DNA of 64,000 nt from Chitinophaga oryzae (GCF_012516375.2 NZ_CP051204.2:3844001-3908000), one strand, 5' to 3'; counted from the first letter of the stretch, positions 16,069-25,442 are shown. Notes: generated from the sequence alone by a model not told the origin. Numbers and translations: made by a program.

Positions 16069-18742
16069 GTTCTTTACGCCGGTAGCCACCTACCGTATTC
16101 AGTTTAACAGGGATTTTACCTTTACGGACCTCGAAAAACAGCTTGATTACCTGCACCAGCTGGGTATCACTACCATCTATGCCTCGCCGGTTTTTGAGAC
16201 TATGCCCGGAAGCCGCCACGGTTACGACGTCACCAATCCGCGCGAAATCAACAATACCATCGGTTCCCTGGCCCATATGCGACAGCTGCATGTGAAACTC
16301 CGCTCCCTGGGCATGAGCTGGGTGCAGGACATCGTGCCCAACTACATGGCGTTCCATTGCCGCAATGCACGGCTGATGGACGCCCTGGAGAGAGGCACGG
16401 CTTCGCCGTATTACAACTATTTCGATATCGACTGGCATCACCCTGATCCTGATCTCCACGGAAAACTGATGGCGCCTTTCCTGAAAAAAAATCTCCGGGA
16501 AACCATCGCAGATGGCGGTATCCGTCTCAGCTACAGTACCCTGGGACTGAGCATCGTCACCGGCGGACAGTCCTACCCGCTGTCCGCCAAAAGTTATAAA
16601 TGGCTGCTGAACGTGCTGCCGCCGGGCATGGGCCCGGTGAAAGACTGGCTCACAGAGATGAAGGGGAATATCTTACAGCGCCGCTCACTGTCAGATTGGG
16701 AAGCCATGAGGAGCCTGCTGAAACCGCCCCGTAAGCACGCTTTCCTGCCACTGCTGGACCTGGTAAACAGCGATACGGCACTCCTGCAGGAACTGCTGGA
16801 CATACAGCATTATACTTTTGCGGCGAGGAGTGAAGCCGACTTTCGGATCAACTACCGCCGCTTTCTTGGCGTCAACGAGCACATCGCGCTGCGCATGGAA
16901 GACAAAGCGGTGTTCGAAGAATACCATGGTTTCCTGCATCGCCTGTACCAGGAAGGTATTATCCAGGGGTTGCGCATTGACCAGATAGACGGACTGCTGG
17001 ACCCGGCCCAATACATTTACCATCTGCGGGAACTGTTTGGCAATAATTGCTACATCATCGCCGAAAAGATACTGGCCGGCCATGAAACACTGCCGGAACG
17101 GTGGGCGCTGCAGGGGAGTACCGGCTATGATTTCCTGGCCGGCGTAAGCCAGTTGCTGACAGACGGAGAAGGTATGGAGAAGCTGGGCCGCTTTTACCGC
17201 ACGCATTTTCCGGGCCTGGCGCAATATCCGGAACTGGCCCGCAGCAAAAAACAACTGGTGCTGGAAAAACATATGAACGGCGAATGGGACAACCTGGTGA
17301 GAGAAGCCTTTCGCCTGAAGCTGGTGCTGCCGGAGACAGATAAGATCCGGCTGAAAATGGCCCTGGGTGATTTTATGGTATGCCTGCCGGCCAACCGTAT
17401 CTATCCGGACGGATGGCCCCTGCCGGTAACAGATACGCGGCAGCTGGACCAGGCCATAGAAGACGCCATATTGCGCAATCCCGCTACCGGTACCGCACTG
17501 GAGCTGATCCGGTCTTTCTGGGACCCCGATAAAAAACAGCAGCAGGGCACGGCTGCGCTGCTGTTGCTGAAAAAAATTACTCAGTTCGCAGGGCAACTGT
17601 ACCGGGAAGGGGTAGCAGAGACCCTTTTCTACGTATATAATGCATTGCTGTCGCACAACGAGGCCGGCGATTCGCCTGTGCAAAATAAATGCACGCCTGA
17701 CGGTTTCCACGAACGCATGGCAGTACGGCAGTACCTGTCGCCTTTCTCGCTTAATACCACCGCCACCCACGATACCCGCTGGGGAGAAGACGCCCGTATC
17801 CGGCTCAATACACTGACCATTATTCCGGACCTGTGGATACAACAGGTGCAGGCCTGGCATACCGCCAACCACCACCTCATCACGCTGATCGATGAAAAAC
17901 CGGCGCCCGACCTTAACGACGAATATTTTATTTACCAGGCGGTTTTCGCCTGCCTGCCCGCCGCCTGGGAAGCTGGCAGCGGTTTTTCCAACCAAATGAC
18001 CGCCACTTTCCTGAAGACGGTGCGGGAAGCCAAAGTCCACAGCTCGTGGCAACTGCCGGATACGGCCTATGAGCTGGCCTGCCTGCAGTTCATCGAAAAA
18101 ATACTGGAGTCCGGCAGCACTTTTCTCGAGGGGATGCATCACCTGGCGGAAAAACAGGGAGCACAGGCTCATATCTTTTCCCTGGCGCAAACGCTGATTA
18201 AGATAACAGCCCCCGGTATACCGGATATTTATCAGGGATGCGAACTGTGGGATTTCAGCGCGGGTAACAACGACGGGCAGCACCTTGTTAACTACGCGCT
18301 GCGCCGGAAGCTGCTGGCTGCCTGGCAGGAAGACGGCCATGCCCCCGGATGGCCGAAAGAACATACCGGCGGCAAAGCAGGCATAGGAAAAGAAAAACTG
18401 TACCTGGTCAGTAAGGCGTTACAACTCCGGAATGCCCACGCCTCCCTCTTTATCCACGGGGAATATATTCCATTGACCAGTGGCGAACGGAACAACCAGA
18501 TCGCTTATGCCCGTAAATACCGGCAGGACTGGTGCATTGTAGTGGCGCCTTTGCTGTCCGCTCAATCCGGCAAACACGATCTGACACCGTTGACGCTGCC
18601 GGCCGGTGCGCCCCTCAAATGGAAAAATGTTTTTACCGGTGAACTCCTGACCGCGCAAAACGGACAATTGCCCTTGCCAAATACACAACATTGCCCGGTG
18701 GTACTGCTTTCCCCGGCGCCCGATCATAAGTTTCACCGCTGA
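16058..18742 (+). CDS. treY: Malto-oligosyltrehalose synthase
   Basis: The 894-residue GH13 enzyme rearranges the reducing-end alpha-1,4 bond of maltodextrins to alpha-1,1, giving maltooligosyltrehalose. Motifs include ATYRIQFNRDFTF, ASPVFETMPGSRHGYDVTNP, GLRIDQIDGL (Asp308, nucleophile), AEKIL (Glu336), GSTGYDFLAG and ATHDTRWGEDAR (Asp572). All three catalytic positions are kept. Region I reads DIVPNYM instead of DIVPNHM, and region II has Gln where His is usual, so two subsite -1 histidines are changed. The start at 16058 (MRNEFFTPVATYR) lies inside the end of treZ. Length is within the family range. Confidence 0.9.
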   Translation: MRNEFFTPVATYRIQFNRDFTFTDLEKQLDYLHQLGITTIYASPVFETMPGSRHGYDVTNPREINNTIGSLAHMRQLHVKLRSLGMSWVQDIVPNYMAFHCRNARLMDALERGTASPYYNYFDIDWHHPDPDLHGKLMAPFLKKNLRETIADGGIRLSYSTLGLSIVTGGQSYPLSAKSYKWLLNVLPPGMGPVKDWLTEMKGNILQRRSLSDWEAMRSLLKPPRKHAFLPLLDLVNSDTALLQELLDIQHYTFAARSEADFRINYRRFLGVNEHIALRMEDKAVFEEYHGFLHRLYQEGIIQGLRIDQIDGLLDPAQYIYHLRELFGNNCYIIAEKILAGHETLPERWALQGSTGYDFLAGVSQLLTDGEGMEKLGRFYRTHFPGLAQYPELARSKKQLVLEKHMNGEWDNLVREAFRLKLVLPETDKIRLKMALGDFMVCLPANRIYPDGWPLPVTDTRQLDQAIEDAILRNPATGTALELIRSFWDPDKKQQQGTAALLLLKKITQFAGQLYREGVAETLFYVYNALLSHNEAGDSPVQNKCTPDGFHERMAVRQYLSPFSLNTTATHDTRWGEDARIRLNTLTIIPDLWIQQVQAWHTANHHLITLIDEKPAPDLNDEYFIYQAVFACLPAAWEAGSGFSNQMTATFLKTVREAKVHSSWQLPDTAYELACLQFIEKILESGSTFLEGMHHLAEKQGAQAHIFSLAQTLIKITAPGIPDIYQGCELWDFSAGNNDGQHLVNYALRRKLLAAWQEDGHAPGWPKEHTGGKAGIGKEKLYLVSKALQLRNAHASLFIHGEYIPLTSGERNNQIAYARKYRQDWCIVVAPLLSAQSGKHDLTPLTLPAGAPLKWKNVFTGELLTAQNGQLPLPNTQHCPVVLLSPAPDHKFHR

Positions 18743-18773
18743 AGGGAATATTTTTTTAATATTGTTTTAAAAT

Positions 18774-18796
18774 TTGAACAGTGTTCAATATTTTTG
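18774..18796 (+). promoter_or_regulatory. Palindromic operator abutting a TAnnTTTG promoter box
   Basis: TTGAACAGTGTTCAA (18774-18788) is a perfect 7-1-7 palindrome of the kind bound by TetR-family repressors. It is immediately followed by TATTTTTG (18789-18796), which matches TAnnTTTG. A bound repressor would occlude the promoter of the ABC exporter operon starting at 18937. No TetR-type gene lies in the window. Confidence 0.55.
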
Positions 18797-18936
18797 TGCC
18801 ATCAAAAAATTAACGGACGGCTGCAATATTTCGGGAGGCAGTTCGTCTTACTTTAGTATTGACTTTATATGTTTAAGTTTTTAAGTTTGTATGATCGCTG
18901 ACCATGCACCTCATACTTTAATCACCGCCCAATTAT

Positions 18937-20679
18937 ATGAAACAACCTTCCGGAAAGGAGAAAAAACCCTCAGGTATCTTTGGATTGTTACGGCCATACA
19001 AAGGTTTGATAACCCTGCTGGTGTTGTTTGCCCTCATGGGCAACAGCCTGAATCTGTGGCTGCCTAAAATTATAGGGCAGGGGATCGACGATTTCTCCCA
19101 CGGCCACTTCGTCTATGAGCCCCTGATCGTTAAGTTTGGGCTGGCCGCCTTACTGATCTTCATCTTCACCTATCTGCAAAACATCATTCAGACGTACGCG
19201 TCTGAAAAGGTGGCTAAAAACCTGCGCGAACAACTGGCGGAAAAAATATCCCGCCAGAGTTATGCCTGGATGGAACAGTCCAACCCATCCCGCCTGTTGA
19301 CCAACCTCACGGCAGATGTGGACTCCATTAAACTGTTCGTGTCGCAGGCAATCGTATCGCTGGTCTCGTCTGTCTTCATCATTATCGGCGCCAGTATCCT
19401 GCTGCTGACTATCGACTGGAAGCTGGCATTGGTGGTGATCGCTGCCATCCCCATCATGGGCACCGCATTTTTCTTCGTGCTGAAGAAAGTAAGAACGTTG
19501 TTCATGAAAAGCCGTGAAATCATGGACCGTCTCAATAAAGTGATCAACGAAAGCATCCTGGGCGCAGCACTCATCAATGTAGTGAACGCACAGCAACGGG
19601 AGTACGAAAAATTCCTCGATGCCAACGGGAAAGCGCTGGATTTTGGCCTGTCTATCCTGAAGCTGTTCGCCGGCCTGATCCCGGTGATCGTTTTTACGGC
19701 CAATATGACCGGGCTGGCGATACTCGCCCTGGGCGGCCGTTTCGTGATCGACGGCAGCATGACCATCGGTGACTTCGCGGCGTTCAACAGCTACCTGACG
19801 CTGCTGATATTTCCTATCCTCGTCATCGGGTTTATGAGCAACGTTATTGCGCAGGCAACGGCTTCCTACCAGCGTATCAGCGGCGTGCTGCATTCCCCGG
19901 ACATGCTGGAAACAGGTACCCTCGTTAAAAATCTGGAAGGCGACATCACCTGCGAGCATGTATCGCTCAGCTACGGCGAAAAACCTGTCCTGAAAGATAT
20001 TTCCTTCTCCGTGAAAGCAGGGTCCAAAACAGCGATCATCGGTCCTACGGCCGCCGGCAAAACACAGCTGCTCTACCTGCTGATGCGCCTGATCAAACCC
20101 GATGAAGGCGCCATCAGGATAGACGGAGAAGACATAGCCGCCTATGAAAGCGAATCCTTTCACCAGCAGGTAGGCTTCGTATTCCAGGACAGCGTAGTCT
20201 TCAACATGAGCGTCCGCGAAAATATCGCATTCAGCGACGTCGTTACTGATGCCTCACTGGAAAAAGCTATTACCACCGCGGAGGTGAAAGAGTTCACCGA
20301 CCAGCTGCCGGAAAAACTCAGCACTACCGTTTCCGAACGGGGCACCAGCCTCTCTGGTGGCCAGAAACAGCGCCTTATGCTGGCCCGCGCCCTGGCGCTG
20401 AACCCTAAAATATTGCTGCTGGACGATTTCACCGCCCGTGTGGACACCCGCACGGAACGAAAAATCCTGGCCAATGTGCACCGCAATTACCCGGACCTGA
20501 CGCTGGTGTCTGTAACCCAGAAAATAGGCGCCGTTACCCATTATGATCAGATCATCCTGCTGATGCAGGGCGAAATGATTGCGGCGGGCACCCATGAAGA
20601 ACTCATGGAAAAGAGCCCGGACTATGTACAGATTTTTAACTCCCAGCAAAGCACCAGCAATTATGAATTACAATCTTAA
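18937..20679 (+). CDS. ABC exporter half-transporter, degenerate-site subunit
   Basis: The 580-residue protein has six membrane helices (about 20-310) followed by a nucleotide-binding domain. Walker A is GPTAAGKTQ, the signature LSGGQKQRLMLARAL is intact, and Walker B is ILLLDDF with Asp at the catalytic Glu position. The H-loop reads SVTQKI with Gln replacing His. This matches the degenerate half of heterodimeric type IV exporters, with the consensus partner encoded next and overlapping by 17 bp. Substrates of this class are lipids or drugs. The upstream TetR-type palindrome suggests inducible efflux. Confidence 0.93.
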   Translation: MKQPSGKEKKPSGIFGLLRPYKGLITLLVLFALMGNSLNLWLPKIIGQGIDDFSHGHFVYEPLIVKFGLAALLIFIFTYLQNIIQTYASEKVAKNLREQLAEKISRQSYAWMEQSNPSRLLTNLTADVDSIKLFVSQAIVSLVSSVFIIIGASILLLTIDWKLALVVIAAIPIMGTAFFFVLKKVRTLFMKSREIMDRLNKVINESILGAALINVVNAQQREYEKFLDANGKALDFGLSILKLFAGLIPVIVFTANMTGLAILALGGRFVIDGSMTIGDFAAFNSYLTLLIFPILVIGFMSNVIAQATASYQRISGVLHSPDMLETGTLVKNLEGDITCEHVSLSYGEKPVLKDISFSVKAGSKTAIIGPTAAGKTQLLYLLMRLIKPDEGAIRIDGEDIAAYESESFHQQVGFVFQDSVVFNMSVRENIAFSDVVTDASLEKAITTAEVKEFTDQLPEKLSTTVSERGTSLSGGQKQRLMLARALALNPKILLLDDFTARVDTRTERKILANVHRNYPDLTLVSVTQKIGAVTHYDQIILLMQGEMIAAGTHEELMEKSPDYVQIFNSQQSTSNYELQS

Positions 20680-22417
20680 TAAACCCGCTACGGCCAAAGG
20701 CGTGTCCAACTACGTGGCTTTCAAAGGCTTGTTGCGGCTCATTTCGCACGAAAAAAGCAGGCTTGCGGTAGCTTTACTGGCAACCATCGGCACCTCGGGC
20801 CTGAACCTGCTGGGGCCCCTGCTCACGGCCTATGCGATCGATACTTATGTGATGCACAAACAGTATCACGGCGTGCTGGTATACTCCGGCATCCTGCTGG
20901 CCGTGTACCTGGCGTCCTTTGGCATTAACTACCTGCAGACAAAGCTCATGGGCACGGTAGGGCAACGGACGCTTTATACCCTGCGCAATGCTGTCTTCCA
21001 CAAACTGCAACAGCTGCCGGTGGCTTTCTTTAACCAGAACAAAGCCGGAGATCTGATATCCCGCGTTAACAACGACACGGACAAACTCAACCAGTTCTTC
21101 TCCCAATCGCTGATGCAGTTTGTCGGAAGCATCATCTCCATGACCGGCGCCGGCATTTTCCTGTTCTCCCTGAACGTAAAACTGGGAGCGGTGGCGCTGA
21201 TACCCGCTTTGCTGTCGTTGATATTCACGCGGTTGTTGTCGCCGTGGGTAAAAAAGAAAAATGCAGCGAACCTGAAAACGGTCGGCGGACTGAGTGCGGA
21301 AATCCAGGAAAGCCTCAGCAACTTCAAAGTAGTAGTGGCTTTCGGCAGACGGGATTATTTCATGCAGCGTTTCAATGAAGCCAATCAGAAAAACTATACA
21401 TCGGCAACGGCCATGGGCATCGCCAACAACGTATTCATGCCGTTTTACAGCCTGATGGCCAGCCTCGCGCAACTGATGATACTGGCCTATGGCGTATACC
21501 TGATCAGCACCGGTTCATTCACGATAGGACTGCTGGTCAGCTACATCGCTTATGCGAATTACTTCTATAGCCCCCTGCGCCAGCTGGCGGCGTTATGGGC
21601 CAACTTCCAGACGGCAATGGCAGGGTGGGAGCGTATTTCGGAAATACTGGTGCTGGAAAGCAATATGGGCACCATCGAAGCGCACGCAAGACAGGAAGGC
21701 GCACCGCTGCTGGAAATGAAGCAGGTGCATTTCGGGTACACCGAAGACCGCGAAATCCTTCATAACATCAACCTTCGCCTGGAACAGGGTAAAACCTATG
21801 CACTGGTAGGGCCTACCGGCGGCGGTAAAACCACTACCGCGTCGCTCATCGCCCGCCTTTACGATCCGGTGAAAGGCAGCGTACTGCTGGACGGAAAAGA
21901 TATCCGCTCCTATAACGCCGCGGAACGTACGCGCCGCATCGGTTTCATCCTGCAGGACCCCATCCTGTTCACCGGCACGGTCAGGGAAAATATCCTGTAT
22001 GGCAACGAGGAATACGAAAATTACACCAACGAACAGCTGGAGGAAGTGCTCCGTGCTGCCAGCCTGGAAAAGCTTCTGGACCTGTTTGAAAAAGGACTGG
22101 AAACCCCGGTGCAGTCAGCCGGAGAGGGCGTCAGCCTGGGACAGAAACAGCTGATCGCCTTTATGCGGGCAGTACTGCGTAAGCCCGACCTGCTGATACT
22201 GGACGAGGCCACGGCCAATATCGACACCGTGACGGAAAAGCTGCTGGGCGAAATACTCGACAAGCTGCCCGTCACCACTACCCGCGTGATCATTGCGCAC
22301 CGGTTGAACACCATCGAAAACGCCGATGAGATCTTTTTCGTAAATGACGGCGCCGTTACCAGCGCAGGGTCTTTCCACCAGGTGGTAGATCAGCTGATGC
22401 ACGGCAGCAAACATTGA
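20663..22417 (+). CDS. ABC exporter half-transporter, catalytic subunit
   Basis: The 584-residue protein, starting MNYNLNKPATAKGV inside the end of the preceding gene, has six membrane helices and a nucleotide-binding domain. That domain has Walker A GPTGGGKTT, Walker B LLILDEAT with the catalytic Glu, and H-loop IIAHRLNTI. Its own signature motif is VSLGQKQL instead of LSGGQ. In a heterodimer, one site would use this Walker A/B with the partner's intact LSGGQ. The other would be degenerate in all of its elements. This complementarity supports an obligate heterodimer with the upstream gene. Confidence 0.93.
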   Translation: MNYNLNKPATAKGVSNYVAFKGLLRLISHEKSRLAVALLATIGTSGLNLLGPLLTAYAIDTYVMHKQYHGVLVYSGILLAVYLASFGINYLQTKLMGTVGQRTLYTLRNAVFHKLQQLPVAFFNQNKAGDLISRVNNDTDKLNQFFSQSLMQFVGSIISMTGAGIFLFSLNVKLGAVALIPALLSLIFTRLLSPWVKKKNAANLKTVGGLSAEIQESLSNFKVVVAFGRRDYFMQRFNEANQKNYTSATAMGIANNVFMPFYSLMASLAQLMILAYGVYLISTGSFTIGLLVSYIAYANYFYSPLRQLAALWANFQTAMAGWERISEILVLESNMGTIEAHARQEGAPLLEMKQVHFGYTEDREILHNINLRLEQGKTYALVGPTGGGKTTTASLIARLYDPVKGSVLLDGKDIRSYNAAERTRRIGFILQDPILFTGTVRENILYGNEEYENYTNEQLEEVLRAASLEKLLDLFEKGLETPVQSAGEGVSLGQKQLIAFMRAVLRKPDLLILDEATANIDTVTEKLLGEILDKLPVTTTRVIIAHRLNTIENADEIFFVNDGAVTSAGSFHQVVDQLMHGSKH

Positions 22418-22446
22418 TTCGTATATACTTTACCGTTTATCGTTTC

Positions 22447-22479
22447 AGCAGTCAGGCCAGGGGCCTGACTGCTTTTTTT
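22447..22479 (+). terminator. Strong rho-independent terminator after ABC exporter operon
   Basis: AGCAGTCAGGCC (22447-22458) pairs perfectly with GGCCTGACTGCT (22462-22473) over an AGG loop, followed by seven T. It ends the exporter operon. The 97 bp beyond it, up to the convergent App1 gene, hold nothing recognisable. Confidence 0.9.
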
Positions 22480-22576
22480 GTGATATGTTTGTAATATGAT
22501 TTTCGCCCTTATCCGTCTCCTGATAAGTTTATAATCTCCGGCATCCCTGCGACTGCGCACTTCTCCTGCACCGTGG

Positions 22577-23641
22577 TCAGGAAGATGCCGGCAGGCGGGC
22601 GATAAGCCCCAGCCGCCGCGAATGGGCAATCGCTTCTTCACTGTGCCTGAAATAACAACAGGCGATGCCCAATGCTTCCAGTTTACGGACGACCGCCAGC
22701 ACGGCCGGTTTCTTTTCATCGGAGAGATGCCGCAGGTACACGCTGATGATCCGTTGGGGAAAATGGCGGGCGATAGCTTCGTAGATATAGGGGTCTTGCT
22801 GGGTGTCATCTCCCAGCAGCACAAAAGGCATATGGGGATAGCTTTCCAGGATACGGGCGATGCGGGTGAATTTGGTGTGATGTTTTCCGCCTCCGGTCTT
22901 TAATAGTTGGGAAAATCGCTTCAGCTGACTGAGCAGGTATACGCCTTGTGGCAGCTGCCATTCATCCGCAAATTCGCGGATGTAGTCATACAGGTTCCAT
23001 TCGCTGCTGGACACGTAGAAGAATGGATTGGGGATAGCCGGCGGGGTATGGCCGTGACTGAGCAATTGGTAATGATGCACAGCTCCTTCGAATGGCTTTC
23101 TGTTGCGGGGATTATTGGTAAGCATTACCACCAGTTTTTTTAACAAGCGTTCAGAGTGGGAGATCAGAAAAGTGTCGTCAATATCTGAAATACAGCCAAA
23201 TTGTGTATGGTGCGGGATATATATCACACCATTTCCCTCCGCCATCGTGTTATCGTTTTGTATATGCGTTACCGTTACCGGATGCCAGCCTGCGGGGCTG
23301 GGATATTGCGGTTTCCATTGAAAGTGGAAAAAACCGTCATCTGTTGTTTTCGTATGGATCGTCTGCCCCTGCCACTGTAATTGGACGGGCGCCAGCGGTT
23401 TGGGTTGTACCAGAAAGCGACGAAGCATGGACCAGATATTGCCCGGTAGGCGGTAACGGAAACGTACTTCGGGTACGGGGCTTCGTACGAGCACATGTCC
23501 GAATACCTGTAACTCGCCGGTATGCCCGTATCCGTGATAGACTTTTACAACAGTGCCGGTATTGATGCCGATGCGCGCCCACCATCGTCGGGAGCGGCTT
23601 TCTTTTGCGGCGTCATATTTGCGTTTGCCGGAAGGATGCAT
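22577..23641 (-). CDS. App1-family phosphatidate phosphatase-like protein
   Basis: The 354-residue protein carries the App1/DUF2183 signature: a catalytic DxDxT motif in ISDIDDTF, preceded by a beta-rich domain (GHVLVRSPVPEVRFRYR) and followed by NPRNRKPFEGA, FFYVSSSEWNLYD and FVLLGDDTQQDPYIY. In yeast App1 this HAD-like domain dephosphorylates phosphatidate to diacylglycerol. No signal peptide is seen. The gene diverges from a lipid kinase gene, with only 14 bp between the start codons. The two therefore share a promoter region and have formally opposite activities. Substrate in bacteria is inferred. Confidence 0.85.
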   Translation of the reverse strand: MHPSGKRKYDAAKESRSRRWWARIGINTGTVVKVYHGYGHTGELQVFGHVLVRSPVPEVRFRYRLPGNIWSMLRRFLVQPKPLAPVQLQWQGQTIHTKTTDDGFFHFQWKPQYPSPAGWHPVTVTHIQNDNTMAEGNGVIYIPHHTQFGCISDIDDTFLISHSERLLKKLVVMLTNNPRNRKPFEGAVHHYQLLSHGHTPPAIPNPFFYVSSSEWNLYDYIREFADEWQLPQGVYLLSQLKRFSQLLKTGGGKHHTKFTRIARILESYPHMPFVLLGDDTQQDPYIYEAIARHFPQRIISVYLRHLSDEKKPAVLAVVRKLEALGIACCYFRHSEEAIAHSRRLGLIARLPASS

Positions 23642-23655
23642 ATCATATTACTGAA

Positions 23656-24558
23656 ATGGATAAGAAATTAAGATTATTATTTGTCATCAACCCTGCTTCG
23701 GGTGCTGCCCGGAAAGTTGCTCCGCAAGAAGCAGTCCAACGTTTTCTCGCCCGTCATCCGGATGTCAATGGGGAGTTGCTGCTGCTGACCGGCGATTTTG
23801 CCGGCAATGAAGCCCGTTTGCAGGAGCTGCTGCAGGAAGGAGGGTGGAGCGGGGTAGTCGCCGCCGGTGGTGACGGTACGGTAAAAATGGTGGCCACCTG
23901 TTTATTAAATAAGGAGGTCCCGCTGGGCATTTTGCCGGCAGGATCGGCCAACGGCATGGCGCGCGACCTGTGTATTCCCGAGTCCTGGGAGGATGCCCTG
24001 GAGCTGGTGATGCAGGCGCATGTCCGTAAGATAGATGTGATACGCATCAATGGCCGGGATATTTCCATCCACCTGAGTGATATTGGGCTGAATGCTTTGC
24101 TGGTAAAGTATTTCCAGCGGTCGGGAGTAAGGGGTATGACCGGGTATGCCCGGATGGTGCTGAAGACTTTCTGGTACCGGCAGCGGTTTGCAGTGGAGAT
24201 AGACAATGGAGCTGACCAATTGTCGCGGGAGGCGTTTATGATTGTGCTGGCCAATGCCGGCAAATACGGAACAGGAGCTTGTATCAACCCTGTCAGCGAC
24301 CTGAGTGACGGTATTTTTGAGGTGGTGCTGATAAAAGAGCTTTCCCTGCTGGAAACGCTGAAGATGTTGTTTATCCGCCGCCCTTTTAACCCGCATAAGA
24401 CGGAGATCATCCGGGCGCGGAAGGTACATATCTACACCCCCAAAAAGGCCGAATTTCAGATCGACGGGGAGTATATGGGCAAGGTAAATGAAGTGGTGGC
24501 AGAAGTAATGCCCCGCGCCCTGGCGGTATTTGTGCCGGCGCAGCGGTCAGAGGGTTAG
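23656..24558 (+). CDS. Diacylglycerol kinase-family lipid kinase
   Basis: The 300-residue protein starts at MDKKLRLLFVINPASG. It shows the DAGK catalytic fold: NPASGAARK, the nucleotide-binding GGDGTVKMVA, and LPAGSANGMARDL. The C-terminal half is beta-rich (YGTGACINPVSDLSDG, YTPKKAEFQIDGEYMG). Family members (YegS, DgkB, BmrU) phosphorylate diacylglycerol or related lipids at the inner membrane face. It is paired head-to-head with an App1-type phosphatase, which suggests control of a phosphatidate/diacylglycerol balance. It ends 12 bp inside the convergent gene at 24547. Confidence 0.92.
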   Translation: MDKKLRLLFVINPASGAARKVAPQEAVQRFLARHPDVNGELLLLTGDFAGNEARLQELLQEGGWSGVVAAGGDGTVKMVATCLLNKEVPLGILPAGSANGMARDLCIPESWEDALELVMQAHVRKIDVIRINGRDISIHLSDIGLNALLVKYFQRSGVRGMTGYARMVLKTFWYRQRFAVEIDNGADQLSREAFMIVLANAGKYGTGACINPVSDLSDGIFEVVLIKELSLLETLKMLFIRRPFNPHKTEIIRARKVHIYTPKKAEFQIDGEYMGKVNEVVAEVMPRALAVFVPAQRSEG

Positions 24559-24954
24559 TTCGTCGCGGCTGAGGGCATGAAACAGGTTTTGCAGTTGATG
24601 GACATGCACCAGCGGGCGCCCGTAGGGGACAAATCCGGCCGGTGATTCGGTGACCGGCTGGAAACAGCCTTTTTCATAGCGGATATGCAGGCTGTTAAGC
24701 CGGTTGTACTTCAGGGAGTAGATATTTTCATCTTCTCCTTCTTCAGGTACGCCCCTGATAAAGTCAAATCTGACCAGTTGATAGAGGTCAAGGAGGACGG
24801 GATTGGCTTTTTCACAGGGAATTTTGCTCCGGGGAAGCCCGGAGTTATAGATGTAGCCATCCAGGATACCTTCCACTACGAAGACTGATTCTTCCATGTT
24901 GTAGTCAAAATAAGACACATAATTGCCAATCCTGATATCTGCTTCGTCGATCAT
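24547..24954 (-). CDS. Conserved hypothetical protein of the RIGNYV type
   Basis: This 135-residue soluble protein starts at the ATG at 24954 (MIDEADIRIGNYVSY); an in-frame GTG lies 9 bp upstream. It has the two ends of a Bacteroidota family I recognise by sequence style: an N-terminal IRIGNYV and a C-terminal VHQLQNLFHALSRDELTL (often HQLQNLYFALTGEEL). The family has no assigned function that I know of. It follows the DUF1304 gene by 12 bp on the same strand, so the two likely form an operon, and it overlaps the tail of the lipid kinase gene. Confidence 0.8.
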   Translation of the reverse strand: MIDEADIRIGNYVSYFDYNMEESVFVVEGILDGYIYNSGLPRSKIPCEKANPVLLDLYQLVRFDFIRGVPEEGEDENIYSLKYNRLNSLHIRYEKGCFQPVTESPAGFVPYGRPLVHVHQLQNLFHALSRDELTL

Positions 24955-24966
24955 TTGGGTCACAAT

Positions 24967-25329
24967 TTACGCCAGGTAAAGCAATAACAGGGCAACCAGT
25001 GCAGGCAATGCCTGTACCAGGAAGATCTTTTTCTCGGCTGTCAGTGCACCGTAGGTACCGGCTACCGCCACGCAGCCGAGAAAAAAGACCGCTGTGTGCC
25101 GTGCCCATTCCGCGTCTGAAATGAGCAATGACCAAAACAATCCTGCCGCCAGAAAGCCGTTGTATAGCCCCTGGTTGGCAGCAAGTGGTTTGGTGGCAGG
25201 GAATAGTGCTTTGGGGAATTTCTGAAAAATCTTAGGCCCTTTGGTGGTCCAGGCAAACATTTCGAACCACATAATGTAGAGGTGTTCCAGCATGACGAAT
25301 GCGATCAGGAACTTGGCCAGTACTAGCAT
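24967..25329 (-). CDS. DUF1304-family membrane protein
   Basis: The 120-residue protein has four hydrophobic segments. It shows the DUF1304 pattern HLYIMWFEMFAW, NQGLYNGFLAAGLFW, VFFLGCVAVAGTYGA and a hydrophobic C-terminus. Members are small inner-membrane proteins of unknown role. It starts at the ATG at 25329 and is probably transcribed with the RIGNYV-type gene downstream. The 113 bp upstream show no clear regulatory element. Confidence 0.88.
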   Translation of the reverse strand: MLVLAKFLIAFVMLEHLYIMWFEMFAWTTKGPKIFQKFPKALFPATKPLAANQGLYNGFLAAGLFWSLLISDAEWARHTAVFFLGCVAVAGTYGALTAEKKIFLVQALPALVALLLLYLA

Positions 25330-25442
25330 AACCTTGAATTTGATGGATATGCTAAATATAAGAAGAATTATGACGAATTGCGGATGACGAAAGCGAATTT
25401 TGAGCTGAGAATCTCATTCACCTTCCGCCATCCCCCAATTCC

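Noticed and set aside
16691..18364. 557-codon open frame antisense to treY
   Set aside because: The plus strand encodes a clear GH13 enzyme across the whole stretch; the antisense frame has no recognisable domain.
22390..22824. 144-codon minus-strand frame overlapping the App1 gene and the ABC terminator
   Set aside because: It runs through a strong terminator and lies out of frame within a recognisable phosphatase gene.
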